Source: Desulfovibrio sp.
Lineage (GTDB): Bacteria; Desulfobacterota; Desulfovibrionia; Desulfovibrionales; Desulfovibrionaceae
NCBI RefSeq assembly: GCF_019422935.1
Contig: NZ_JAHZCJ010000014.1
Location: forward strand, 1 to 19,383
Length of the DNA: 19,383 bases
Reading direction: 5' to 3'
Shown: piece after piece, positions 1-8,259 of the stretch
How the letters are laid out: each line of letters begins with the position of its first letter
Numbering within the stretch: the stretch's first letter is position 1
Program-made: the position numbers and the translations under genes
The notes under the pieces: generated by a model
What the model saw: the letters and a program-made list of their open reading frames with translations, nothing else
Databases searched by the model: none
What the model was told of the DNA's origin: nothing

Positions 1-51
1 GCTTTAAGCTTTACGGAACCCCCCGCCTAGCGGGGGGTTTTCTACATACAA
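1..51 (+). repeat. Left copy of 51-bp terminal inverted repeat
   Basis: Positions 1-51 are identical, base for base, to the reverse complement of 19329-19379. The match stops at position 52 (A here, T in the other copy), where the sequences become unrelated apart from A-richness. The repeat contains an AAGCTTTA-type AT-rich segment, a GC-rich hairpin (17-39) and a TTTTCTACATACA tail. It has no coding potential. On the left the match may continue beyond the window, because position 1 is already inside it. Confidence 0.95.
17..41 (+). terminator. Inward-facing intrinsic terminator inside the left repeat
   Basis: A perfect 10-bp stem (AACCCCCCGC paired with GCGGGGGGTT) with a CTA loop runs into TTTT (38-41) on the plus strand. 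The T-tract lies on the inner side, so this would stop transcripts entering the window from the left. No gene inside the window needs it in this direction, so its client lies outside. Confidence 0.75.
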
Positions 52-84
52 AAAAAGGCCGCTGCGAGAGCAGCGGCCTTTTTT
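50..84 (-). terminator. Intrinsic terminator downstream of the RRM gene
   Basis: A perfect 9-bp stem (57-65 with 70-78) has a 4-nt loop. It is flanked by seven A on the left (50-56) and six T on the right (79-84), so it works in both directions. It lies 17 nt past the stop codon of the minus-strand RRM gene and is its natural terminator. Confidence 0.88.
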
Positions 85-100
85 CAAGGAAATTTGTGGT

Positions 101-367
101 CTACCAGCGGCGGGGCGCGGGGCGACGTTCTTCGGCCTGGTTGATGCGAAGGGTGCGGCCGCCAAAGTCAACGCCGTTCAAGGCTTCAATGGCCTTGTGG
201 GCATCGGCTTCGTCCATTTCAACAAAACCGAAGCCACGGGGGCGGCCGGTTTCGCGATCCATGATGAGCTTGACGGAAAGGGCTTCGCCGTAGGGGGCGA
301 ACAGGGCTTCAACGCCTTCCTGGGTGGCGGAAAAAGGCAGATTGCCGACATAAATGGAAACAGCCAT
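101..367 (-). CDS. Small RRM-domain RNA-binding protein
   Basis: An 88-residue protein made of almost nothing but one RNA recognition motif. RNP2 is seen as IYVGNL near the N-terminus and RNP1 as RGFGFVEM in the middle, followed by a short basic tail (EERRPAPRRW). Proteins of this kind (bacterial/cyanobacterial Rbp family) bind single-stranded RNA and are often linked to cold or stress responses; the specific target here is unknown. The start is the ATG at 365-367, because GGAG (373-376, minus strand) lies 5 nt upstream. Longer in-frame versions begin at a GTG without a ribosome binding site and run through a leader hairpin. The gene stands alone, with its own candidate promoter, structured leader and terminator. 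Confidence 0.93.
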   Translation of the reverse strand: MAVSIYVGNLPFSATQEGVEALFAPYGEALSVKLIMDRETGRPRGFGFVEMDEADAHKAIEALNGVDFGGRTLRINQAEERRPAPRRW

Positions 368-385
368 AACGACTCCGTTGTTGAG

Positions 386-418
386 GTGGGTAAACTTTCC
401 GCTTGAAGCCTTACCCAC
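386..418 (-). promoter_or_regulatory. Leader hairpin just upstream of the RRM gene's SD
   Basis: On the minus strand GTGGGTAA (418-411) pairs perfectly with TTACCCAC (393-386), enclosing a smaller GCTT/AAGC element. The base of the stem ends 9 nt before the GGAG ribosome binding site. It could control translation of the RRM protein, for example by autoregulation or temperature. This function is inferred. Confidence 0.5.
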
Positions 419-465
419 GCAAAGTCTCTGGCAAAAAGAAATACTGCACCCTATGAATAAGGGCG

Positions 466-495
466 AACAGTACTGTTAAGCAAAAAAATCGTCAA
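466..495 (-). promoter_or_regulatory. Candidate promoter of the RRM gene with overlapping palindrome
   Basis: On the minus strand TTGACG (495-490) is followed after 17 nt by TACTGT (472-467). The -35 is near consensus and the -10 is weak. The perfect 12-bp palindrome AACAGTACTGTT (466-477) overlaps the -10 and looks like an operator. The predicted leader is about 90 nt. The rest of the AT-rich intergenic stretch (496-643) shows nothing else that I can support. Confidence 0.45.
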
Positions 496-643
496 GTATT
501 ATCTGCATTGGCTTCAAAAATGATTGCCAAACGATAAAAACTGACTGAATTGCTCCGCATTGGGTGGTATTTTTACATTACTGCGCGTGCATTATTCTGC
601 TGTTAGCTGATTATGCACTCAATAACGCATTAATCTAAACTGT

Positions 644-669
644 AAAAGGCCGGTTTAACCGGCCTTTTT
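644..669 (-). terminator. Bidirectional intrinsic terminator
   Basis: AAAAGGCCGG, a 5-nt TTTAA loop and CCGGCCTTTTT form a 6-bp GC stem (648-653 with 659-664) flanked by four A and five T. It lies 12 nt past the stop of the minus-strand Lys/Ala-rich gene and would terminate it. Confidence 0.82.
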
Positions 670-680
670 GACAGCAAGAA

Positions 681-917
681 TTAGATTGCCTGCGTCTTTT
701 TCTTTGCAGGAGTTTTCTTCGCCTTGGCGGGAGCCTTGGCAGAAACTTTTTTTACTTTGGCGGGAGCCTTCGCCTTGCTGGCCTTGCTGGCTTTGTGTGC
801 CTTGGTTCCACTTGCAACAGTTGCCGGAGCGGTGTTTGCGGCGTTGGCTTCAGTGCTGAAGAGGCAGGGAGCAGTCATCAGCGAAAGGGCCACGGCAGCC
901 ATAAGGAGCTTTTTCAT
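681..917 (-). CDS. Secreted Lys/Ala-rich basic mini-protein (hypothetical)
   Basis: A 78-residue protein. The first ~27 residues form a typical Sec signal peptide: MKK, a hydrophobic core, then STEANA|A as a probable signal peptidase I site. The remaining ~51 residues are low complexity, made of AKA/KAPAK/KKTPAK units rich in Lys, Ala and Pro with no acidic residues, similar in composition to histone H1 or AlgP-like tails. The mature product should be an unstructured, strongly basic peptide in the periplasm or outside, where it could bind polyanions such as LPS, nucleic acid or cell-wall polymers. No enzymatic motif is visible and the function is unknown. The ribosome binding site is weak. 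The terminator at 644-669 follows directly. The signal peptide and good termination argue for a real gene. Confidence 0.72.
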   Translation of the reverse strand: MKKLLMAAVALSLMTAPCLFSTEANAANTAPATVASGTKAHKASKASKAKAPAKVKKVSAKAPAKAKKTPAKKKTQAI

Positions 918-1287
918 TTTCGTATCCGTTTCTTCTGGTTATGCCACATCTACAACAATATGGCTGTACGTCTATGGCATGAGCGGACGGCGGACGCAAT
1001 AACAAATTTGAGCCTACGGAGCCGGGCATTTGCGGGCATTTTTTATGGCTCGTCCATTGTGGCGACAAGGGGTTTGCAGCATCTGGCCCATGTTGACAAA
1101 AATATGGGGCAAATGCTCTAAGGATAAGCTGCGTTGCGCCGCCGGATATGATGAGCATCTGCCGCTTGTTCAAGGTTCATGACCAATGGCCCGGGTGGGG
1201 ATGGAACCGGCATTTTACCGGTCTAGCCACTGCTCGGCCACAGCCCGGCCAGCATTTCAAACAATACTTCTAACACAAAGAATCGCC
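918..1287. other. Intergenic region without a supported gene
   Basis: This 370-nt stretch lies between the divergently oriented Lys/Ala-rich gene and the zinc-ribbon gene. Open frames here have no ribosome binding site and no recognisable domain. It contains one weak candidate promoter reading right (TTGACA 1093-1098, an 18-nt spacer, then TCTAAG 1117-1122) and a cloverleaf-like sequence at 1188-1250. Confidence 0.5.
1188..1250 (-). other. tRNA-like or structured sequence (not a functional tRNA)
   Basis: Read on the minus strand, GGCCGGG near 1250 can pair with CCCGGGCC near 1188 with one mismatch, closing a fold of about 63 nt. It encloses hairpins GGCC/GGCT (7-nt loop) and ACCGG/CCGGT with a 7-nt loop (1206-1222). 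A GTGGCCGAG D-arm-like string and a GGTTCCATCC T-loop-like string are also present. The variable region and the 5' half of the T stem are missing, and U33 is absent. It may be a degenerate tRNA remnant, a small RNA, or a leader element of the zinc-ribbon gene. Confidence 0.3.
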
Positions 1288-1491
1288 ATGGCTTTTTTTG
1301 CACCCCGTGATGTCAAGACTACACTCGTATGCCCGACCTGCGGCGCGCCCCTGCATATTGCCCGCACCTGCCACGAAGTCTATATGTACTGCCCGGCCTG
1401 CAAGGCCCAGTTTCCGCTTCAGGACTACATCCGTCAGGCGGACGAAGCCATGGAGCACTTTTTGGAAAACGTCTACTGCAACCGCATCTAG
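1288..1491 (+). CDS. Small double-CxxC zinc-ribbon protein
   Basis: A 67-residue protein. Two knuckles, CPTC (residues ~15-18) and CPAC (residues ~35-38), plus an intervening cysteine and histidine, make a classic four-cysteine zinc ribbon. An acidic/aromatic helix (DEAMEHFLENVY) completes it. Such proteins usually mediate protein-protein or nucleic-acid contacts. I do not recognise a named family. The start is the ATG at 1288, chosen because the preceding 34 in-frame codons run through a structured region and show no conserved character. The SD is weak (AAAG about 8 nt upstream). The gene is convergent with the flavoprotein gene, separated by 42 nt. Confidence 0.72.
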   Translation: MAFFAPRDVKTTLVCPTCGAPLHIARTCHEVYMYCPACKAQFPLQDYIRQADEAMEHFLENVYCNRI

Positions 1492-1533
1492 CGTTTCCAC
1501 GCCGGGGGGAGGGGGCAGTGAGCTGCCAGCCGT

Positions 1534-2976
1534 TTAATCCTTGGCTGGCGCAACTGCCTGAGCGGTAGTGCTGCGGGTCAGTTCTCTGGCAGCCGCCATG
1601 CCGCTGGCCCACGCCCAATGCAGATTGTAGCCGCCCAGCAGGCCTGTAACGTCCAGCAGTTCGCCCACCACAAACAGATTTTTTTGCAGCAGGCTGCGCA
1701 TGGTCTTGGGGTCTACCTCGTCGGTATTTACACCGCCGGAGCAGGCCTCTGCCTTTTTGAGCCCCGCTGTAGCTTGCGGACATACCGTGTGCCGTTGCAC
1801 GGCTTCCACAATCGCCACGCGGGCCGCGCGCGGAAGTTCCGCCACCTTGCGCCTCGCGGTTTCCTCTGGCAGCAGGGCGTCCACAAGTCTTTGGGGCAGG
1901 AACCTTGCCAGCAGGGCGCGGGGGGTCTGTTTGTCAGCCTGCGGCGTATCCATAAGCGCGGCAACATCCTGCTCCGGCAAAAAATTCAGTGTGATTGCAG
2001 TGCCTTCAGCCCAATAGAGGGATGCTTTGAGGGCTGCTGGCCCGCTGAACCCCTCATGGGTGAACAGCAGATCATCCTCCCAGTGGTGTTGCCCAAAGGT
2101 AATGCCCACAGGCAGGCTGATGCCCGCCAGGCCGAGCAGGGGGGAATCCGAATTGAGGCGTAGCGGAGCGAGAACGGCGCGTGGCGCAATAATATTGTGC
2201 CCCAGCTCTTCCGCCAGCCGATAGCCGGCACCGCTGCCACCAGCCTGCGGCCATGCCGGGCTGCCCAGCGCCAGCACCAGAGCCTTGCCGCGCCACGAAC
2301 CGCCCTCCGTCTGCACAGAAAAACCATCCGCCAGCGCCTCTACTGCTGATATTGTAGTGCCGCAGGCGATGGTGCAGCCGTGCTTGCGGCAGTCGTCTGT
2401 CAGCGCCCTGACCAGCCTCTGCGCGGAAACCGTCAGAAAAAGCTGGCCGTGGGTGCGCTCCTCAAAGGGCAGATTCCACTCCTGCACAAGGCGCAGCATG
2501 TGCTCCGGCGTAAAGCCCTTGAGGGCAGGGGCGCAAAATGCATTGCCCCTGCTTCCGTCACAGCGGTAGTCTTTGGGGCTGACTGCGCGGTTGGTAAAAT
2601 TTGCCTTGCCGCCGCCGCTGACGGCCAGTTTGCGCCCGGGCACAGCCCCACGCTCCAGCAGCACAACACTCAGGCCTTTTGACGCCGCCTCGCGGGCGCA
2701 CATAAGCCCCGCAGCGCCTGCGCCCAGAATCAGCACATCGACCACTTCAGGGCCGCGTTGCCCGGCGTTTTGCACGGGCTGTACGCCCTTTCTTTTAGGG
2801 GGCTTGGCTTGTACAGAATCCTTGCCTCTGGGCTTGACTGGCGATGTGCTTTCAACCGGTGCCGCAGGCGCAGCGGGCGTGGCCTTGGGGCCGGGTGTTT
2901 GCGGGGCAAAGGCCTGACGTGCCGGATTTGACAGAATTTTGCGCGTGGCGCTATTTTGGGGAGCTTTGTTGTGCAT
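1534..2976 (-). CDS. HI0933/YhiN-family FAD-dependent oxidoreductase
   Basis: A 480-residue flavoprotein of the HI0933-like family (annotated as NAD(P)/FAD-dependent or aminoacetone oxidase family). The dinucleotide-binding motif GAGAAG is at residues 85-90, followed by an acidic end to strand 2 (LLERG ~107-110). The family signature [16 protein letters not shown] is at ~114-129, and the C-terminal FAD-contact block [23 protein letters not shown] at about 440-462 is typical. The physiological substrate of the family is not settled. The first ~78 residues are an unusual Pro/Ala/Lys-rich disordered extension not seen in E. coli YhiN. The ATG at 2976 has no clear SD, so the start could be internal (GTG codons close to residues 68-80). 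The gene is divergent from the alpha/beta hydrolase gene. Confidence 0.9.
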   Translation of the reverse strand: MHNKAPQNSATRKILSNPARQAFAPQTPGPKATPAAPAAPVESTSPVKPRGKDSVQAKPPKRKGVQPVQNAGQRGPEVVDVLILGAGAAGLMCAREAASKGLSVVLLERGAVPGRKLAVSGGGKANFTNRAVSPKDYRCDGSRGNAFCAPALKGFTPEHMLRLVQEWNLPFEERTHGQLFLTVSAQRLVRALTDDCRKHGCTIACGTTISAVEALADGFSVQTEGGSWRGKALVLALGSPAWPQAGGSGAGYRLAEELGHNIIAPRAVLAPLRLNSDSPLLGLAGISLPVGITFGQHHWEDDLLFTHEGFSGPAALKASLYWAEGTAITLNFLPEQDVAALMDTPQADKQTPRALLARFLPQRLVDALLPEETARRKVAELPRAARVAIVEAVQRHTVCPQATAGLKKAEACSGGVNTDEVDPKTMRSLLQKNLFVVGELLDVTGLLGGYNLHWAWASGMAAARELTRSTTAQAVAPAKD

Positions 2977-3090
2977 GCGGCGAAGGTATACGAGGCTTTG
3001 GCGGCTGCCAAGCCCTTGTGTGCCAGCAAACCGCCTTTGTCTGACCCGGCCCGCGCATCCGCGCAGCCATTTCTTGTTACCGGGATTATC

Positions 3091-4092
3091 ATGCCAGTTC
3101 TTGCTTCATCCTACGTTGCGCCGTGGTTTGTGCGCAACGGTCACGCCAATACCATGTGGCCCGTGCTCTTTCGTGAAAAGCCGCAAATGTCGCCTTCTGT
3201 GCGACGGGTGCGCCTTGAAACGCCCGATGGTGACTTTCTTGATGTGGATCAGCATCCCTCGCTAGGAAAGGACAGGGCGGAGCGCCCGTTTGGGCAGGGC
3301 AGGGGCATAGCTGTTATTTCGCACGGGCTGGAGGGCAACAGCCGCCGCAAGTATGTTCTGGGCATGGCCAATGCCCTGCGGGCCGAAGGCTTTGACGTGC
3401 TGGCCTGGAACATGCGCTCCTGCTCGGGCGAGAGCAACCGCACTGCGCGCCTGTATCATATGGGCGAGATTGAAGATCTGGGAACTGTGGCGCGTTTTGC
3501 CGAGCAGTTCGACCACCCCCTGCTGCTGGCTGGTTTCAGCATGGGGGGCAACCAGATTTGCCGTTATCTGGGCCGGGGGCCGGTTTCGCCGCTGGTGCGG
3601 GCGGCTGTGGCTGTGTCTGTGCCATGCGATCTTTCCGCCGCTGCGCCGGTAATGGATGGCCCTGCCTGTCGCATTTACATGAGCTATTTTTTGCGCACAC
3701 TGCGTAAAAAAGTGCGCGAAAAGGCCGAGCGCTTCCCTTCCTACCCCTCAGTTGAAGGCGTGGAAAAAATCCATACCTTCGCAGAGTTTGACGAGCGTTT
3801 TACCGCGCCTGCCTTTGGCTTTGCATCAGCCAAGGATTATTGGGAAAAAAATACGGTTCTGCCCGACCTGCCCTGCATAAACGTGCCAACCCTGCTGCTC
3901 ATGGCTGCGGACGACCCTTTTTGCGCGCCCTCGTGTTATCCGTGGCAGACGGCGGAGCAGAGCGCGCACCTGCATCTGGAGGTCGCCCCGCATGGCGGGC
4001 ATGTGGGTTTTGTGCAACAGAAGCGGGAATACTATAGCGAGCACCGGGCGCGCGAATTTGTGCGTCAGTTGACGGGGCGCGGCGTTTTTTAG
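3091..4092 (+). CDS. YheT-type alpha/beta hydrolase
   Basis: A 333-residue member of the YheT/ABHD1-3 group of alpha/beta hydrolases (E. coli YheT is ~340 residues). The oxyanion region HGLEGNS is at 78-84. The nucleophile elbow GFSMGG has Ser150. The acidic residue is in AADDPF (Asp274 or Asp275), and the catalytic His lies in APHGGHVGF (His304). The N-terminal [14 protein letters not shown] block is also typical. These enzymes are esterases or lipases probably acting on lipid esters, with the exact substrate unknown. There is no signal peptide, so it should be cytoplasmic. The start is the ATG at 3091; a longer frame back to 2956 would overlap the divergent flavoprotein gene and lacks homologous character. 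The SD is weak (GGGA 6 nt upstream). Confidence 0.9.
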   Translation: MPVLASSYVAPWFVRNGHANTMWPVLFREKPQMSPSVRRVRLETPDGDFLDVDQHPSLGKDRAERPFGQGRGIAVISHGLEGNSRRKYVLGMANALRAEGFDVLAWNMRSCSGESNRTARLYHMGEIEDLGTVARFAEQFDHPLLLAGFSMGGNQICRYLGRGPVSPLVRAAVAVSVPCDLSAAAPVMDGPACRIYMSYFLRTLRKKVREKAERFPSYPSVEGVEKIHTFAEFDERFTAPAFGFASAKDYWEKNTVLPDLPCINVPTLLLMAADDPFCAPSCYPWQTAEQSAHLHLEVAPHGGHVGFVQQKREYYSEHRAREFVRQLTGRGVF

Positions 4093-4112
4093 GCGTTTGG
4101 TATCGCAGCAGG

Positions 4113-4136
4113 CGCAACAACAGAGGGCTTGTTGCG
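4113..4136. terminator. Hairpin between convergent genes
   Basis: A perfect 8-bp stem (CGCAACAA, 4113-4120, with TTGTTGCG, 4129-4136) has an 8-nt loop. It sits in the 63-nt gap between the 3' ends of the hydrolase and hrpB genes. There is no real T-tract, so its role in termination is only likely by position. Confidence 0.35.
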
Positions 4137-4155
4137 TTGGCAGATTTGCGACGCG

Positions 4156-6951
4156 TCAGCTTTTTTGCCGCTCGGCCAGCCGCTTCTTGGTCAGAACCGT
4201 GGCCACGGCGTTAACCGGATCTTCCGGCCAGGGATGCTTGGGATAGCGGCCCCGCATTTCTGCACGTACGGCGGGGTAGCCGTTGCGCCAGAAGTGGGCC
4301 AGATCGCGCGTGACCTGCAAGGGACGCCCTGCGGGCGAATTGAGGCGCAGCACCAGAGCCACGCGCCCATCAGCTATACGCGGCGTATTCACGCAGCCGA
4401 ATAATTCCTGCAACTTGGCGGCCAGCCAGGGGCCTCCGTCTTCTCCATACACAATGGGGCGCATGGCCCCTGACGGCACCTGCCATTCCGTGGGGGCCTG
4501 CCGTTCAAGTATCCGGTGAAGATTCCCCGGCAGCAGACGGCGCAGGGCATCCAGCAGTTGCTCCGGCCCGAGCGCCGCCAGCGAATTGGCCCGCCCCTGC
4601 TTGCCTTGCCCCGCTGACCTTTCGAGTGCCTGCTGCAAGGCTGGTGCGAGCCAGTCATTGATGGTCGCCAGCAGGGCGGCATCAGAAACATCGGGCCATG
4701 CCTCGCCGTCCAGCTCGCGCAGCAGGCTTACCCGCGCGCGCCACTGCTTTGCGGCATCATCCCACGGCAGACATTCCAGCCCCTTGTTCTGCACATGGGC
4801 GCACAGGGCCGTAGCGCACTCATCGGGCCGTGGCCGAGGCAGGGGGGCATCTTCCAGAACCAGAGATCCCAGCACTCGCTGCCGCCGGGCGCTGACAAGC
4901 CCTGTATCCGAAACTGTGAGCTTGTCTTCGTTGCAAATATCTGCGCTGAAAAGTGCTGCAAGATCATCGGACGAAAGGGCGGCGGCAAGACGGATGCGCC
5001 CGCGCGGCGCTGCTCCGTCAACTTCTGCAATCGCCAGAAAGGGCAGCCGCGCCAGGGGATCATCGCTGGCTATCTGGGCGGCCCGTCCGCTGCGCAGGAG
5101 GTAGGGCGTCATGGGGGCCACCCCTCCCGCAAAATTTCCATTGCTGCTCTGTGGCTGACCGTCTGTCTGCCGCTTGGCGACCTGCTCCGGCCACGCCACA
5201 GCCAGGAGTTGCCCAAGGCTTGAGGCCTGAGCGAGAGCTGCGGAAAAAATGTTGTCCGCTTTGTTGGATTGCCCCTGTGCCGCAGACCGGGAACCTTTCT
5301 CCTCATGGCGATCAACCTGACGCATGAGCCGCTGCGCCAGACGATGCACCCGCTCGCGGGCGGCATCCGTATTCTTGCCCGCTGCGCCATCGCGGCACAA
5401 CCAGTCGAGGCGGCGCAACACATCGCATCCCGCACCAGCGGCAGGCATGCCGGCCTTGTTTTTGCCAGCGGCAAAGGCCAGCGGGTCGCGTTCTTCCAGC
5501 AAGGCGGCGATACAGGCTGCCAATGCGGCAAGGGAGTTGTCGCGCCCCCACAACAGCAGGCGCGCCGTGCGTGGGGCGAGAGGGAGCGCGGCCATGTTGC
5601 GGCCCAAGGCCGTTGGCCTCAGCTGGGCATCCACAGCGCCCAGCGCCAGAAGGTTCTGTCTGGCGACAGCCAGATGGGCCGGGGGCGGCGTGTCGAGCCA
5701 TGCGAGCGAGGCCGGATCGGTCACACCCCAGACCGCCAGTTGTAGCGCCAGCCCGGTGAGGTCGGCATCCAGAATTTCAGCGCGAATGTGCGGGCGCATG
5801 CCGTTTTCCTGCTCTTTTGCCCACAGGCGGCAGCAGATGCCGGGTTCTGTACGTCCGGCGCGTCCGGCCCGCTGGGCAGCGCCAGCCAGCGACACGCGCT
5901 CTGTCACAAGGCGGGTGAGGCCGCTGGCCGGATCAAAGCGCGTCAAACGCGCAAGGCCGCTGTCCACCACGAGCCTCACGCCCTCAATGGTCAGTGAGGT
6001 TTCGGCAATGGACGTGGCAAGTACCACCTTACGGTGCCCCTGCGGGGCGGGCGCAATGGCCGTATCCTGTTCTCTGGCGCTAAGATTGCCATAGAGCGGG
6101 CACAGGGCCACATCAGCGGGCAAAGCGCCCTCAAGCAGGCTGGCAAGATGGCGGATTTCGCCTGCGCCGGGTAAAAAAGCCAGCAGGCTGCCCTGTTCTG
6201 TGCGCAGCAGATGCAAAATGATATCGGCCATGTGATGCCATAGCAGAGGTCCTGCCCCGGCAGCAGGCAGGGGGTCGCCGCCCACAATCTGCCCTGCGCG
6301 GATTTTTGGCGGCAGGTGCCGCATCTGCACAGGAAAGGTTTTGCCCTCGCACACAACAGAAGGACAGCCTCCCATGAGTGTTGCCACGGCCTGCACATCC
6401 AGCGTGGCGGACATGACGATCAGCCTCAGGTCGGGGCGCAACGCAGCCTGACTCTCAAGGCAGAGGGCAAGCCCGGTATCGGCAGTGAGCGAGCGCTCAT
6501 GAAATTCGTCAAAAATCACACAGGCTATGTCCGGCAGCTCGGGATCATCCTGCAACATGCGCGTGAGCACGCCCTCGGTGACAACCTCCACGCAGGTGCG
6601 GCTGCTGACGCGGCTTTCATCACGCATGCGATAGCCCACAAGGCCGCCCGGTTCCTCACCCAGCAGAGCCGCCATATAGCGCGCCAGCGCACGGGCCGCC
6701 ACGCGCCGTGGCTCAAGCAGCAGAATGCGGCGATTCTCAAGCCAGGGCTGCCCCATGAGCCAGAGGGGGACGCGGCTGCTTTTGCCCGCTCCCGGCAGGG
6801 CGCTGAGCACCAGATTGCGGCCCTGGGCCAGGGAATCCAGAACTTCTGCGCGTGAAGCGTCAAGTGGGCATGGGGGCAGGCATGGTGGCAGGCCCGGGCA
6901 ACGATCAGGCGAGCTTGCGAGGGCGGCAATGCGTATTGGCGAATCGGTCAT
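4156..6951 (-). CDS. hrpB: ATP-dependent RNA helicase HrpB (DEAH-box)
   Basis: A DEAH/RHA helicase of 931 residues from the chosen start (E. coli HrpB is ~810). Walker A GAGKS is at 54-58, the PRRVAAR motif at 81-87, DEFH (the family's DExH box) at 148-151 and SAT at 181-183. Motif VI, QRAGRAGR, is near residue 370. The C-terminal HrpB signature runs through PSGAMRPIVY, GRVALVLRLNSPAGRPLQVTRDL, FWRNGYPAVRAEMRGRYPKHPWPEDP to the end. It is an ATP-driven RNA remodelling enzyme whose biological role in most bacteria is unclear. An insertion rich in Gln/Ser/Asn near the middle explains the extra length. The start is taken as ATG 6951 (ATG 6966 is equally possible). A GTG at 7065 would overlap the divergent activator gene and lie upstream of a candidate promoter. 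Confidence 0.94.
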   Translation of the reverse strand: MTDSPIRIAALASSPDRCPGLPPCLPPCPLDASRAEVLDSLAQGRNLVLSALPGAGKSSRVPLWLMGQPWLENRRILLLEPRRVAARALARYMAALLGEEPGGLVGYRMRDESRVSSRTCVEVVTEGVLTRMLQDDPELPDIACVIFDEFHERSLTADTGLALCLESQAALRPDLRLIVMSATLDVQAVATLMGGCPSVVCEGKTFPVQMRHLPPKIRAGQIVGGDPLPAAGAGPLLWHHMADIILHLLRTEQGSLLAFLPGAGEIRHLASLLEGALPADVALCPLYGNLSAREQDTAIAPAPQGHRKVVLATSIAETSLTIEGVRLVVDSGLARLTRFDPASGLTRLVTERVSLAGAAQRAGRAGRTEPGICCRLWAKEQENGMRPHIRAEILDADLTGLALQLAVWGVTDPASLAWLDTPPPAHLAVARQNLLALGAVDAQLRPTALGRNMAALPLAPRTARLLLWGRDNSLAALAACIAALLEERDPLAFAAGKNKAGMPAAGAGCDVLRRLDWLCRDGAAGKNTDAARERVHRLAQRLMRQVDRHEEKGSRSAAQGQSNKADNIFSAALAQASSLGQLLAVAWPEQVAKRQTDGQPQSSNGNFAGGVAPMTPYLLRSGRAAQIASDDPLARLPFLAIAEVDGAAPRGRIRLAAALSSDDLAALFSADICNEDKLTVSDTGLVSARRQRVLGSLVLEDAPLPRPRPDECATALCAHVQNKGLECLPWDDAAKQWRARVSLLRELDGEAWPDVSDAALLATINDWLAPALQQALERSAGQGKQGRANSLAALGPEQLLDALRRLLPGNLHRILERQAPTEWQVPSGAMRPIVYGEDGGPWLAAKLQELFGCVNTPRIADGRVALVLRLNSPAGRPLQVTRDLAHFWRNGYPAVRAEMRGRYPKHPWPEDPVNAVATVLTKKRLAERQKS

Positions 6952-6997
6952 GGCTAAATGCGGCATGGCTGAGGGTAAATGCGGCACAATAGGCGCA

Positions 6998-7025
6998 TTT
7001 TTACTGGTAATCCAATGCGTGTCAG
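6998..7025 (-). promoter_or_regulatory. Candidate hrpB promoter
   Basis: On the minus strand CTGACA (7025-7020) is followed after 16 nt by TAAAAA (7003-6998). Each box matches consensus at four or five of six positions. Transcription would begin near 6990, just upstream of the ATG codons at 6966 and 6951, which supports one of these as the hrpB start. The -35 overlaps the left half of the inverted repeat 7019-7036. Confidence 0.4.
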
Positions 7026-7036
7026 TGTATTGACAC
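7019..7036. promoter_or_regulatory. Perfect inverted repeat GTGTCA-N6-TGACAC (operator or SD-proximal hairpin)
   Basis: The half-sites GTGTCA (7019-7024) and TGACAC (7031-7036) are perfect complements with a 6-nt spacer. They lie directly before the AGGA ribosome binding site (7037-7040) of the activator gene and overlap the -35 of the candidate hrpB promoter. The geometry resembles a dimeric regulator site of the CRP/FNR type, although the half-site differs from their TGTGA or TTGAT. As RNA it could also fold next to the SD. Confidence 0.55.
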
Positions 7037-7046
7037 AGGAAAGGAT

Positions 7047-8186
<1,140 letters not shown>

Positions 8187-8190
8187 CGGC

Positions 8191-8212
8191 ATAAAATTTG
8201 CATAAAATTTGC
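8191..8212 (+). repeat. 11-bp tandem duplication in the activator-TPR gap
   Basis: ATAAAATTTGC occurs twice in a row (8191-8201 and 8202-8212), with no mismatch, 4 nt after the activator stop codon. It is AT-rich against a GC-rich background and may be a slippage product or part of a leader. Confidence 0.8.
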
Positions 8213-8259
8213 GTTGGATTTTGCGGCTCAGACGCCACGACACATCCTGCGAAGTGCAA

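Noticed and set aside
1188..1250. A functional tRNA gene on the minus strand
   Set aside because: No complete T stem, no variable loop, no U33 in the would-be anticodon loop and only ~63 nt; kept only as a tRNA-like structure.
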